From positions 280,501-344,500 of the forward strand of contig CANJKZ010001028.1 of assembly GCA_947471745.1 (NCBI GenBank): 64,000 nucleotides of DNA. The letters run 5' to 3'. This stretch comes from Closterium sp. Naga37s-1 (taxonomy: Eukaryota > Streptophyta > Zygnematophyceae > Desmidiales > Closteriaceae). Of the stretch, positions 28,501 to 39,601 are shown piece after piece (positions within the stretch are counted from its first letter, which is position 1; the number at the start of each line of letters is the position of its first letter). The notes beneath the pieces are model-generated. The model was not told the origin of the DNA and did not search any database. It saw only the letters and a list, made by a program, of their open reading frames with translations. The translations under genes and the position numbers were made by a program.

Positions 28501-30540
28501 GTTTCTGCCTCGTCCACTCAAGACGCCTCGTCCCCGTCATCCCTCGCGCCCGTGCCCTCCACAGACACCCCCTCTACCGACTCTCCTGCTGCCACTGCGC
28601 CTGCGCATGCTGATGCTCCTGAGCCCAGATCTGCAGCTGCTGCCACTGCTGCTGCTACAGCAGCACCACCATTACTAGCTTCACTAGCAACATTGGGAGT
28701 GGTGGGGCAATCGCGTCTGGGTACAGTTCCCGTGGTGGCCTCTCCTAGAGTGGGTCCGCTGCGGTCAGGAGTGGTGGAGAATGGTGAGAAGGTGGGGACA
28801 ACGGAGGAGGTGAGTGCAGGCGGGGAGAAGGAGCGGCAAGAGAGCAAGTGTGTGCAGGGCACTGGTGCGAGCGGTGCAGACAGCAAGCCGTGTGACTCTT
28901 CTGACACTGCTGTATCTGCTGCAGTGAAGGTTGGGACCAAGGCAGGCAGCACCACAGCAGCAGGCTCACACAAGGGCCCAGCCCTGAAGGCACAGACGAG
29001 GAGGCTCATCCGCAAGGTGCTGCTTGGGGGAGGCGTTGACTGGCAGGTGGCGGCTGTCGGGCCTGGGCTCGCCAGCCTCAGGGGCATTCTGCAGGCTGCC
29101 TCCGGTGCACCACCGCCCCTCACAGGAGCCCTGCCCTCGCACATACGCACAGGCACTGCTGGAGGCACAGGGGCAGCAGCAGCAGGAACAGCAACAGCAG
29201 TGGCACTCCCTGTAGGGCCTTTTGGATCCGGGCGCCTGCTGTCCTCTGCAGCAGCTGCAGCAGCAGCTAAGGCTCGGCCCGCACCAAGGGAGCTTTGCTC
29301 GCCGGAGCTGGCAGGTTCAGGTGCGAGCGTGAGCTACTCAGGGTGCTACAGCAGCTGCAGCGGCAGCCAGTCGTGCATGAGCGGGGCGCTGTCCCCCTCA
29401 GTGACACCAGCGACCTCCCCTCCTGCGGCAGCCCTGATGGCCGCCACGAGCCCCATGGCCTCTGCCACTGTCACGTCTGCTGCTGCTGCTGCACCGCCTC
29501 CGCCCCTGCAGATGCCCTCACCTGCACAGCCCCAACTGCCCCTTGTGCATGGGAAGGGAAGAAGCAGGGCCGGTAGTGCGAGGGTGGCCCTGACTGCTGC
29601 TGGTAGCAGTGGCGGTGGCACTGCTGCTGGTACTGCTGCCAGTGGTGCTGAGTGTGCGTCTGCAGAGGCTGGTGATGTGGCAGTAGCAGAGGTTGGTGAG
29701 ACTATGGCTGTGGGGGGCTGACGTGCTGCCGATGGCCATACTACTGCTTCTGCAGCACCTGATGCGACACCTGATGCATGTGGTGGCAATGGCAAGGAGG
29801 AGGTTGAGCCTCTTGAGTGTGCTGAGGCAGTGAGTGACGTGGACGCAGCAGTGCCAGCAGAAGGCAAGCCATGCACGGCACTGCCATCACCACAAGCGCC
29901 ACAGCACAAGGCACCGGCACCACACAACGCCTCCACGTCTCCACCTCGCCCGCTGAAGCGCCCCTTCTCTGCTGCTGACCCACCAGCTGATTCCAGTGCT
30001 GCTGCTTGTGGCTCTACAGGTGCTGCTGCTGGTGCTGCTGAGGGTGGCGCCGGTGGTGGTGGAGCGAATGGCGGAGAGGCAGGCTCAACAGCGGGGGGAG
30101 GAGGAGAGGCGGGTTCAGAGAGGAAGGTGAGGCGGGTGCGACCGCCGCTGCACCGGTGCGTGGGCAAGCCACAGCAGCAGGCACAGGCGCAGGGGGAGGG
30201 AGAGGGAGACGGTGGAGAGGCGGAGGGAGAGGCAGCAGGCGGCTGTGCTGGCGTTCTATCCCCACCCCCTCTCAAGCGCGTGGCAGTAGTGCGCGCACCA
30301 CCAGCAGCAGGGGAGGGGCAGGGGAACAGCTTGGGCCAAGCTGAGGCAGTGGGGGTTAATGGAGGATCTACTGCGGTGGGAGGGGGTGAGGGGGCAGCAC
30401 GGTCGGAGGGGCAGTGGGTGCTGCAGGAGGTGGGGGTGGAGGGGTCACTCTTCTCCCCAACGCCCTCGCGTGCGGGCATGGCGGGAGTGGCATCATCACT
30501 CGCCTCACCCATGTCGCCCTTCACCGCACGCTGGCTCTCG
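25009..30540 (+). pseudogene. Large host gene with Gln/Ala/Glu tracts, possible MYB3R-like C-terminal part
   Basis: One frame runs from ATG 25009 to a splice donor at 30541, broken by TAG 25903, TAA 25936, TAG 25939 and TGA 29719, all explicable as C-to-T changes in CAG, CAA or CGA. PolyGln lies at 25300-25530 and 25880-26010, a Glu-rich block at 27865-28015, Ala/Ser/Pro stretches elsewhere. Around 26990-27260 the frame shows 'SSPLGLRQM' and then 'GPPSIFRKRRRVVE'. These recall the 'SPLGIRQ' and 'TPSILKKRHR' motifs in the C-terminal region of plant three-repeat MYBs. No Myb DNA-binding repeats are visible, so the 5' end is missing or upstream. Function is uncertain; it is the only clear non-transposon gene. 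Confidence 0.55.
25300..26010 (+). repeat. CAG/CAA repeats in the host gene
   Basis: Runs of CAG with CAA interruptions at about 25300-25350, 25448-25530 and 25890-26000, coding polyglutamine. Three in-frame stops (25903 TAG, 25936 TAA, 25939 TAG) sit in the third run. Confidence 0.9.
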
Positions 30541-30753
30541 GTACGTTGCTCCCCTTCTCAACCCCTCTGCTTCGCACTCATTTCCTCCCTTTCCCCGCCT
30601 CCCTTTTCTCTCCTTCATCTTTTATCCCTCCCATACTGCTACCATGCTGTTCTCCACTGCTCTTGCCTTCTGCCTGGCCCACCGCCCTTGACTCATCCAT
30701 CTTGCCTGTCCCACTGCTCTCCCCGCCCTTGCCTTCCCCCCCGCTCCTTCCAG
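30541..30753 (+). other. Candidate spliceosomal intron of the host gene
   Basis: The donor CTCTCG|GTACGT at 30541 and acceptor CTCCTTCCAG at 30744-30753 with a long pyrimidine-rich stretch before it. It is phase 0 and joins two segments in the same frame. The downstream exon is validated by the way it resumes beyond the LINE at 44430. Confidence 0.65.
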
Positions 30754-30814
30754 CCTGTGAGGCCACATGCACTGGCATCGCTGGACGTCTTCCGCTGCAG
30801 CACGCCTGCATCGA
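30754..30814 (+). pseudogene. Host gene last exon, 5' part (cut by LINE)
   Basis: Sixty-one bases coding 'PVRPHALASLDVFRCSTPAS' plus one base, ending in the 14-bp target CACGCCTGCATCGA (30801-30814). After the LINE and the repeated target, the codon is completed at 44430 and the frame continues to a TGA. Reading straight into the LINE gives an artificial tail that should not be annotated as host protein. Confidence 0.75.
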
Positions 30815-31269
30815 CCCTTTCCCCGATGGCCTTACGTCAGCCATGGATTCTACCTTATTCGAGGCGCGCAATGTCCCCGCTAGAGAGCTTCGATCTAACT
30901 TCTTTTTATACCATTGGGTGCGTCAGTAACTCGCCGCTAGACCTGTCATTTATGCTGACATTGGCTCGCCGTGTTACAAGGCAACCTTTTATGGAGTTAA
31001 TCAGGCACTCTTGAGAATGCCAAGGCTTGGTCTATCATCCAGGCTGAAGACTATCGACTTCAGTTTTTTTTTATAATCAAGCCTATTACAATTTATGATC
31101 CCGAGGCCTCAACATCGGTTTACATCACCAACTCCAAGAGCGACTGGACCCTGCAAGGAGCTCATTACTATTTAACCAGTTCGTGCTCAGGTTCATGGCA
31201 GTCTACTTCATTACTTTCAGCCTTTGCTCTCAGCAAAGTCATCTTCTGCCTTGTTTTCATCATCAGACG

Positions 31270-31880
31270 ATGGCTCCTCCCAAGGGTCCCCGCAAGGCTG
31301 TCATTAACCCTCTGGCTGCTCCTGCTGCTCCTCTCGCTGTTGACATTGACGAGCCTGCCAAGGATCAAACATTGGGAGACAGTAGTGGCAACAATGACAA
31401 TGACTCCCTGACAACTTCTTCGGACGACGCGGCTGCCAATGGATCCGGCCTGACAATGGCAAAATGGCAATCGGTGCGGACTCACGGCTCTGTTGAAGAA
31501 GTCCTGCTTGAAGATGACTCGGATGACGAAATGGAGGTGGATCATGACAAGGAAGCGGCAATGCATTTCAGGACCACCGTCATTTGGTTACTACCCTTTG
31601 TGCTTGCTCAAGAAGTCGTTTGTATCATTGATGCTGTCAAGATGCTGATGAAGCGTGGGTGGAATGCAGAGCTCCCAGCTCAAGCTTGGTCGACAACGAA
31701 GTTTCAGGAGTTGCAGGCGCTGTACATCGCAAAGATCCGGTACTGCCGTTTGCAGCTCTCTTTTCTTCTGGAACGAGATGCGGAGATCTGCACATCGAAG
31801 GAAGTGGTGTATAAGCGGCTGAACGGGAAACTGGTGAAGCTGCACTGGCAACATTCTGACAACGCTGCGTTCGTGCGTGA
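31270..31880 (+). pseudogene. LINE ORF1, N-terminal part
   Basis: An ATG-start frame beginning 'MAPPKGPRKAVINPL', with an acidic Ser/Asp-rich region ('LLEDDSDDEMEVDHDKE') and then a helical section with many Lys/Arg ('YIAKIRYCRLQLSFLLERD'). No database family is recognised. Position upstream of the ORF2 endonuclease in the same target duplications makes it ORF1, an RNA-binding protein in known L1 elements. It is cut by copia E after 'NAAFVR' and continues at 39192. Confidence 0.7.
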
Positions 31881-32011
31881 TGTCAAACTTATATGCTATA
31901 GTCTGTCTAGGCTGTAGTGGGGTAGTTCATATAGGGTACAACACTTTTAGGTTTCCTACTTGTACCCACCTGCTTGCTAGTTCAGTCATTCCTTCCTTCA
32001 CTATTTTTACA
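31881..32011 (+). repeat. 5' LTR of copia E
   Basis: 131 bp, TGTCAAACTTATATGC...TTTTTACA, followed by TGGTATTCTGAGCAG, a primer site with a small insertion relative to TGGTATCAGAGC. Confidence 0.93.
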
Positions 32012-32079
32012 TGGTATTCTGAGCAGGTTCCCTCGTGGGAACGTTTTTTTTAGGGTCCACCACGATAATTTTTTTATCC

Positions 32080-32800
32080 TGCCCTGCCCGAAGCGCGCCT
32101 CGCGCCTGCCTCACCTGCGCCGTCGCGCGCCCTGCCCTAGTGCCGCCCGTCGCGGCCCTGCCTTCTCGGACCGTCGCGGCCCTGCCCTAACGGCCCGTCG
32201 CGCCCCCCTGCTTTCTCGGCCCGTCGCGGCCTTGCCCTCTCGCCGCCTAGTTGCGGCCCCGACCTAGCCGCCTAGTCGCGGCCCTGCCCTGCCGCCACCC
32301 GCGGCCCTGCCTTGCCGCCCGTCGCGGCCTACCCTAGCCGCCTGTCGTGGCCCTACCCTGCCGCCTCTCGTTGCGGCCCAGACCTTGCCGCCCGCCGCGG
32401 CCTCTGCCCTGCCACTGCTCGTCGCGGCCGTGCCCTACCCTACCGTCCAGCTGCGGCCCTACCCTGCCGCCGCCCTGTCGCGGCCCTGCGCTGCCGCCGA
32501 CGCGTCGCGGCCCTGCCCTTCAGCCGCCCCAGTCGCGGCCCTGCTCTACCGCCGCGCGGCCCTGCCCTGCTGCCGCCCTAGTCGCGGCCCTGACCTAACC
32601 ACCAGCTGCGGCCCTGCCCTGCACCCGCCCCTGGTAAGCACCCGCGCCGCCCAGCCGAGCCGCGCCGCTCCTCCAAGCCGCGCCACAACGCCAGCAGCCA
32701 AGCCGCACCGCCCAGCCAATCCGCGCCGCCCTACCGAGCCGCGCCGCCCTGCCGAGCCGCGCCGCCCTACTGAGCCGCACTGCCCTGCCCGCGCTGCTCT
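32080..32800 (+). repeat. GC-rich leader repeats of copia E
   Basis: Imperfect units around GTCGCGGCCCTGCCCTGCCGCC to about 32640, then AGCCGCGCCGCCC units to 32780. The unit differs from that of A, although position and base composition agree. Stop-free frames here are repeat artefacts. Confidence 0.75.
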
Positions 32801-32861
32801 TGCTGCTACAGCTGTTTCTGCTGCCACTGCTGCTACTGCTGCTACTACTGCTAGTGCCGCT

Positions 32862-33334
32862 ATGGCTAGCCCTACTGTTCTTACCTTTGATGCTGAGGGG
32901 CGTGTGGTTGACTTTGACGTGTGGGTTGACGACCTGCAGCTCTTTCTTCAGTGTGATTCTAAGGACGGAGTATCCCTTTTCGATCACACGTCCGGTGTCT
33001 CTCCTGCACCTGCTGCCACTGCTGACAGTACGGTCCGCTCGCAGTGGACCACTCGTGACGCTGCTGCTCGCCTTGCTGTTCGTAGTCACCTGCCGTCTGC
33101 TGAGCGCGCGCACCTTGGCCAGTACAAGACTACTAAGTCTTTGTATGACACGGTCGTAGCGTGCTACTCCTCCCCTGCCACTGCTGCCCTCAGCCGCCTC
33201 ATGCTGCCGTACCTGTTCCCTGACCTTGCCGCCTTTGCCACAGTCGCTGACCTCATTACTCACCTCCGCACTAGTGACGCCCGCTACCGCACTGCGCTTC
33301 CCACTGAGTTCTGTGCCAAGAACCCCCCCCCCCC
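32862..33334 (+). pseudogene. Copia E gag, N-terminal domain
   Basis: ATG at 32862 begins 'MASPTVLTFDAEGRVVDFDVWVDDLQLFL', a UBN2/gag-like domain, with 'WTTRDAAARLAVRSHLP', 'HLGQYKTTKSLYDTVVA' and 'YLFPDLAAFATVADLITHL'. The frame is lost at a 12-C run (33323-33334); other copies have fewer C residues there ('NPPPMYI'). The slip puts the rest of gag in another frame starting at 33335. Confidence 0.88.
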
Positions 33335-34660
33335 ATGTACATCACCCTTTACTACCTAGTCACCCGCCTCCCTGACTCCCTTGCTTCAGTCAGGGACCAC
33401 TTTCTCTCCCTTTGCCCAACCGAGCTCACCGTTGACCTGCTAAAGGAGCGCCTCACTGCAGCTGAGAAGAGTATCGTTGCTGTAGGTGCTTCTCGCGGCG
33501 ACCCTCGCACCCCTTTCTTTGAGGGGTGTTCCCCTGTCCCCCTTCTCCCCTCTGTTGCTTCTGCTGCTGCTGTCGACCTCGTTGGCACTGAGGAGGTCGG
33601 GGCTGCGTCTGCTCCTAGTGGGAGGCGCCGCAACAGCAAGGGCAAGGGGGGCAAGGTTGGTGGAGGGGACGGTGGGGGCGGCGGTGGAGGCGGTGGAGGA
33701 GGCGGAGGGGGTGGCGGTGGAGGTGGGGGTGGTGGCGGGAGTGGGGACTTCGGTGGCGGTGGTGGGGGTGGTGGAGGCAGCGGCAGCGGCGGTGGAGGCA
33801 GCGGCAGCGGTGGTGGAGGTGGCGGCGGCGGTGGTGCTGGTCGAGGTGGAGCCGCGCAGCGTGGAGGCTTTGGTGGTAGCCAGCGCCAGCAGCAGCCGCG
33901 TTCCCGTGAGACCCCGTCGGTCCAGCAGCTTCGTGAGTGGTACGCTGGGCGTGGGAGGTCTGGGGGTGTTGGTCCCTGCACTTACGTTCTTCGCACCGGC
34001 GGGCGCCGTGGGGAGACGTGTGAGCTGCCACACACTACGCAGCGCTGCTTTGGTCGCCTGACTGACGCCTGGCGCGCCCAGTTTCTTGACGCTGTTGAGC
34101 TCCCTCGCTGGGGTGATCTGCTTAAGCAGAATGTTGCTATCTTTGATCTTGATTTCGATGCTATCCTTGCTTCCATGTATGCTGTGACTGATAGTGCTGA
34201 GGGTGACTGTTACCTGTATGTTCCGCCCGACCCGGGCATTGAGGCTGCTGCTCTAGGTGCTAGTGCGTCTGCTGCTCCAGGTACTAGTGAGTCTGCTGTT
34301 CCAGGTACTAGTGAGTCTGCTGCTCCAGGTACTGGTGAGTCTGCTCTCTCTGGTACTGCACCGACTGAGTCCTTGCACACTTTCACACTTGACTCTGGTG
34401 CTTCGCGCTCCTTCTTTCGCGACAGCACCACACTCACGCCGCTCAGTCGGCCTGTCGCAGTCTCCCTGGCTGACCCCTCTGGGGGCCCAGTCCTTGCGCA
34501 CTCCTCCACGGTTCTACCATGTCCTGCGGCCCCGTCGGGCTTGCTGTCGGGACTCCACCTCCCCTCGTTCTCTACGAACTTGGTGAGTGGAGCTGACCTT
34601 CAGGACGCGTGGGTTGACCAGTTCACCCCTGGAGGTCAGCGTGTGACCCACTGCACTTGA
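33335..34660 (+). pseudogene. Copia E gag C-terminal part, Gly-rich region and protease
   Basis: Continues with 'MYITLYYLVTRLPDSL', 'LFEGCSP'-type text, a Gly-rich tract (33655-33850) with over 20 glycines in a row, 'SVQQLREWYAGRG', and the Cys/His module ('CTYVLRTGGRRGETCELPHTTQRCFGRLTDAW'). The protease motif 'FTLDSGASRSFF' is near residue 350. It ends at TGA 34658-34660, where copia A has TGC (Cys), so the stop is a C-to-A change. Confidence 0.9.
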
Positions 34661-35512
34661 TCTCAGACGGGCCGCCACCTGGCCACGTTCACCCGTCGGC
34701 CAGGGTCGAGTCTGTACACAGTGACTACTGCGTCTCCTCCGATTGCTGCGTCTGGTCAGGTAGCCGCGTCTGGTCAGGTGTTTTCTGTCACGTCTAGGTC
34801 TAGTCCAGTATCTGCCCCCTTCTCGTGTCGTCCTCTTGCACACGAGACTCTCCTTTGGCACCACCGCCTTGGTCACCCCTCCCTGCCTCGTCTTCGAGGT
34901 ATGGCCTCCCGTGCTCTTGTCTCTGGTCTCCCCCGGTCCCTCCCTCCCCTTCCTCTGGGGCCTGCCCCTACCTGTGTTCCTTGTGTCGAGGGCCGGCAGC
35001 GCGCCGCTACTCACTCCTCCGAGTTCCCTCCGACAGAGGCTCCCCTACAGACTCTCCACATGGACGTGTGGGGCCCAGCCCGCGTCCGTGGACAGGGTCA
35101 CGAGCGTTACTTCCTGCTGGTCGTTGACGACTACTCGCGCTACACCACAGTCTTCCCCTTGCGCCGCAAGGGTGAGGTCACTGAGGTGTTGATCAACTGG
35201 ATCCGCGGTGCCCGTCGCCAGCTCAGCGAGAGTTTCGGCTGGGACCTTCCTGTTCTGTGTCTGCACTCAGACCTTCTGAGGGCTTTCTGTCGTGCGGAGG
35301 GCATCCCCCAGACGTTCACGCTTCCGGCCTCCCCACAGCAAAATGGGATTGCTGAGCGCCGCATTGGCATGGTCATGGACGTCGCTCATACGTCCATGAT
35401 CCATGCGGCTGCTCCCCATGTTCTGTGGCTATTCGCGGTTCAGTGTGCTGCGCATCAGATCAACCTTCAGCCTCGTGTCTCCTTGCCGGAGACCACACCT
35501 ACTCTGCGGTAA
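34661..35512 (+). pseudogene. Copia E integrase with a deletion in the catalytic core
   Basis: Same frame as the upstream segment. It has the zinc region ('WHHRLGHPSLPRLRGM', 'CVPCVEGRQR') and 'LHMDVWGPARVRG', but goes from 'LCLHSD' straight to 'LLRAFCR'. Eight codons are missing relative to A, including the RGGEF part of the second catalytic motif. 'SPQQNGIAERR' is present. It stops at TAA 35510-35512, where A has TGG. Confidence 0.9.
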
Positions 35513-36905
35513 ACGGGGAAGTTTGGTGATGCGTCTGTGTTCCGTGTTTGGGGATCTCAAGCTTTTGTCCGCGATACTTCCGCGCACAAGCTGTCCTCCC
35601 GTGCCGTTCCTTGCGTCTTCCTTGGCTTCCCCCCTGACGCACCTGTGTGGCAGTTTTACCACCCCACCTCGCGTCGTGTTCTGTCCTCTCAGGAGGTCAC
35701 GTTTGACGAGTCGGTATCTTACTACCGTCTCTTTCCCTACCGCACTACCCCTCTCCCCCCCCCCGCCACTCTTCCTAGCACCAGGTGCTCCTCCGGTAGA
35801 CCCCCTCTCCCCTCAGGGTCCTTCCCCCTCAGGTGTGTCCCAAGTAGAACCTGTCGAGCCTGTCGAGGTAGCTGTCGACTCTGGTGCTGCTAGGGGTGCT
35901 GAGCCTGCGGGTGCGGGGCCTGGGGGTGCTGAGCCTGGGGTTACTGATTCTGAGGGTGCGGAGCCTGGGGGTGTTGAGCCTGAGCGTGTGGAGCCTGGGG
36001 GTGCTGAGCGTGGGGGTGCTGACCCTGAGCGTGCTGAGTCTGGAGGTCCTCCGGGTGTCCCGTCATGGCGGGAGCCCTTCTCTCCGCAGCGGCTACGTGA
36101 GTGGTACGCTCGGCGCTGTAGCCGTGCTGCTGGAGCAACGGGGCCTGCTGCTGGAGGTGCTTCTGGAGCTGGAGCTGCTGGAGGTGCTGCTGGTGCTGGA
36201 GCTACTGGAGCCGCTGGTCCTGGAGGTGCTGGTGCTGGAGGTACTGGCGCTGTTGGAGGTCCTACTGGTGTTGGAGCTGCTGGAGGTGCTGGAGCAGCTG
36301 GTCCCGGAGGTGCTCGTACTGGAGGTACTGGAGCTGCTGGGGCTGGTGGTGCTGCAGGAGTTGGAGCTGTAGGTGCTGGAGCTGTTGCTACTGGAGGTGC
36401 TGCTGGGGATGGAGCTGCTGGAGGTACTGGAGCTGGTGGTGCTGCAGGAGTTGTAGCTAGAGACCCTGGAGCTGAGGGTACTGGTGCTATCTCTGCTGTT
36501 TCTGGAGGCGCTGCGCGGCCGCGGCCGTACTACGTTCTGCTCCTTCAGCAGGTTCTTGGTCTCCCGCCTTCTACTGGTCCTACTCCTCCCTTACTGAGTC
36601 CACCGCCTGTCCAGTCACAGTCGCAGTTACAGCCAGCCTCTCCACTGCCTGGTCCTTCTCCTTACTCTGGACCGACTAGAGGTCTTACGGAGCGTCGTGA
36701 GCCTGAGTCTCGTCCTGCGTCGCCTGAGTCTCGTCCTGCGTCACCTGAGTCTCATCCTGAGTCGCCTGTTTGCCCTGTTCACACTTGTCGACGTGTTCCG
36801 CTGCAGCGTCCTCCTCCTGTCCCCGGCACTCACTCTGACTCTTCGTCCTTCCACTACTCCAGAGCTTGTCCCTCTGCCGTCTCCTCCTACGTCCTCTCTT
36901 CCTGA
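35513..36905 (+). pseudogene. Copia E integrase C-terminus and Gly/Ala/Glu linker
   Basis: The first part (to about 35750) reads 'FRVWGSQAFVRDTSAHKLSSRAVPCVFLGFPPDAP'. A C-rich run (35750-35765) shifts the frame. The second part (ending at TGA 36903) codes the Gly/Ala/Glu linker and a Pro/Ser region. The frame shifts again before RT. Confidence 0.82.
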
Positions 36906-38826
36906 CGGTCCGGACCCGGAGTCTGACTCCCTTCGTGCTGCTAGTCCTACTGTCACGCGTTTTCTGGCCACTGTTGTCACTGACCCTTCGTTTGAGTCCA
37001 CTACTCCGTCTGCTCTAGTTGCTGAGCTTGATGACTTTGCTGCCGCCTGTCGTCTATACTACGCCGCTAGTCTTGTTGCTGAGTCTGAGTCTGCGTCTTT
37101 CTGTCCTCCGTCCGTCGAGGGTGAGTGTGCTCTTGGCACGGACGTCTTTGAGGGCAGACAGGAGGAGTTTGAGTGCTTTGCCGCTGCTTTACCTCATCTC
37201 GTGTCCATCCTGCTTGCCCCTGAGGGAGACCCGGATGCACCAGACATCCCGACCCCGCGCTTTTACGCAAAGGCGATAGAGGGTCCCTACTCCTCTCAGT
37301 GGCAGACAGCCATGGACACAGAGATGGCTTCCTGGAAGTCCACAGGCACCTATGTTGACGAGGTTCCCCCGCCTGGGGCGAACATCGTCAGTGGCATGTG
37401 GATTTTCAGGGTGAAGTGGCCGCCGGGTTCTCCGCCTGTCTTCAAGGCGCGTTACGTTGCACGAGGCTTCAGTGAGCGACAGGGAGTTGACTTCTTCCAT
37501 ACCTTCTCCCCTACCCCAAAGATGACCACTCTTTGGGTGCTGCTGCATGTCGCCGCTCAGCGTGACTACGAGCTACACTCTCTTGACTTCAGCACAGCCT
37601 TCCTACATGGCAGCCTGCACGAGGAGATCTGGCTGCGCCGCCCACCTGGCTTCACTGGGTCGTTTTCTGCTGGTACCCAGTGGAGCCTCCGGCGGCCAGT
37701 CTACGGTCTCCGCCAGGCACCCCGTGACTGGCACGACACACTGAGGACGACTCTTGCTGCTCTTGGGTTTGCTCCTTCCACTGCTGACCCGTCGCTGTTT
37801 CTATGCACCGACACCACTCTGCCGCCATTCTACGTTCTCGTGTACGTAGACGACTTGGTCTTTGCTACTGCTGACACTGAGGCACTCGCCCACGTGAAGT
37901 CGGAGCTGCAGAAGAGACACACGTGCACAGACCTGGGTGAGCTGACAAGCTATCTTGGCTTGCGGATCACCCGGGACAGAGCACAGCGCACCATTACCTT
38001 GACTCAGTCACACATGGTGCAGCAGGTCCTTCAGCGCTTCGGCTTCACGTACTCCTCGTCACAGTCCACTCCTCTGCCTACCGGTCACTCGCTCTCAGCT
38101 CCACCTTCGGACGAGTCCGTAGAGCCGAGTGGCCCGTATCCAGAGCTTGTGGGCTGCCTCATGTACCTGATGACCTGCACTCGACCTGACCTTGCCTACC
38201 CTCTTAGCATTCTAGCACACTATGTCGCTCCTGGCAGACACAGGAAGGAGCACATGGATGCAGCTAAGAGGGTGTTGCGCTACTTGTGCAGTACGTCGGG
38301 CATGGGGCTTGTGCTTGGAGGACGGGCTTGAGTTGTCCTCACTGGTCACGCAGACGCTTCTTGGGTTGACGACTTGGCTACTCAGCGGTTGTCACAGGGT
38401 TACACCTTCAGCCTTGGTTCCGGCTCTGTTTCGTGGCGGTCTACCCGCTCGTCTTCTGTTCTCAGTTCTTGTTGTGAGGCTGAGATCTACGCTGGGGCCA
38501 TGGCTGCACAGGAGTTACGCTGGCTCACCTACTTGCTGACCGACTTGGGAGAGGCGCCTCGTTCTCCTCCAGTTCTGTACGTCGACAACAAGGCCATGCT
38601 TACCTTGTGTTAGGAGCACAGACTGGAGCACAGAACGAAGCACATTGCTCTGCGCTACTTCCTTGCTCGAGAGTTGCAGCAGCGTGGTCAGTTTCGTCTT
38701 GCTTATGTGGCCACTCGGGCCAACACTGCTGATATCTTTACCAAGGCACTTCAGCCTTGTGATCATCAGCGTTTTTGTACTATGCTAGGTCTTGTGCCTA
38801 CTTGGCGTCACTTGCTCACTTCTTGA
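36906..38826 (+). pseudogene. Copia E reverse transcriptase and RNase H
   Basis: The frame open from 36697 carries RT: 'DVFEGRQEEFECFAAALPHLV', 'FKARYVARGFSERQGV', 'LHSLDFSTAFLHGS', 'LVYVDDLVFATAD'. A TGA at 38329-38331 replaces CGA of A. RNase H continues in frame ('LTGHADASWVDD', 'SSCCEAEIYAG', 'LYVDNKAML'), meets a TAG at 38611-38613 that is CAG in A, and ends at TGA 38824-38826. Catalytic residues of both enzymes remain. Confidence 0.92.
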
Positions 38827-39055
38827 CTCTGCTTGTACTGTGATCTCTATACATATACCTGCATGCTTACACTTGCTAGGTTGTGTTCACTGTGTTGCTT
38901 GTTCTTCTTTATAAAACTCTGCATGTGAACTGGCCTTGTGGCCATTTGCTTGTGCTAAGAATGCGTGGTGACGTCGTGATCTACCCTGAGCTTGCTTTGC
39001 CTTTTTTGACCGGTCTTGTGACCTCTTGTTCTCCCCCACTTTGCCTATGGGGGTG

Positions 39056-39186
39056 TGTCAAACTTATATGCTATAGTCTGTCTAGGCTGTACTGGGGTAG
39101 TTCATATAGGGTACAACACTTTTAGGTGTCCTACTTGTACCCACCTGCTTGCTAGTTCAGTCATTCCTTCCTTCACTATTTTGACA
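39056..39186 (+). repeat. 3' LTR of copia E
   Basis: 131 bp, differing from the 5' LTR at three sites. A G-rich polypurine tract (TATGGGGGTG) precedes it and TGTGA follows. Confidence 0.93.
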
Positions 39187-39191
39187 TGTGA

Positions 39192-39601
39192 GCATTCGCT
39201 CAATCCAACGGCACTGGAGGTTATCATCCGCGGTGTTTCGGCGACAGTGGAAATCGGTATGCTGACTGACCGACTCTCAACTTACAAGCTGCAGAAGAGC
39301 CAGCGGCCGGCTTTTCTTCGTTGCTCCTCTTTCCAGCGAGTACTCCATTCGGTGACCGGCGCTGACACGGACGTGGTCAAAGGTCTCGTTTACCCGCACG
39401 CTGGCGACAACGGCCGTTGGATTCATGCTGTGCTCGACCCGGCCGACCGCTCGAAGAAGCTACTGATCCATTACCCATCATTATCCTGCACACTATGCGG
39501 AGGGCAGCATTATGATAAGTATCATAATTTGTTCACGGTAGAGCGTCAGAATAATGTTGGGAAATGGAATCTGACGCTGGGGAAGGTTCACAGGCTCAAC
39601 G
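39192..39601 (+). pseudogene. LINE ORF1, middle part
   Basis: Resumes the ORF1 frame after copia E: 'HSLNPTALEVIIRGVSATVEIG', 'RPAFLRCSSFQRVLHSV', and a Cys/His stretch 'CTLCGGQHYDKYHNLF' that may be a zinc-binding site. The frame stays open to a stop at 39766, but a candidate intron begins at 39602 and the sequence looks more protein-like if spliced. Confidence 0.7.

Larger units (their letters stand above)
31881..39186 (+). mobile_element. Copia element E, nested in LINE ORF1
   Basis: LTRs 31881-32011 and 39056-39186 (131 bp each, three differences by eye). Flanks CGTGA (31876-31880) and TGTGA (39187-39191) are a 5-bp target duplication with one mismatch. It carries a PBS (TGGTATTCTGAGC at 32012), a GC-rich leader, gag, protease, integrase, RT and RNase H. 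It is closely related to A. Coding is broken by a poly-C slip, several stops and a 24-bp integrase deletion. Confidence 0.94.

Noticed and set aside
30815-31014. Host protein tail reading on from 30814 ('TLSPMALRQPWILP...')
   Set aside because: The 14-bp target duplication shows that the LINE begins at 30815; the genuine continuation is at 44430.
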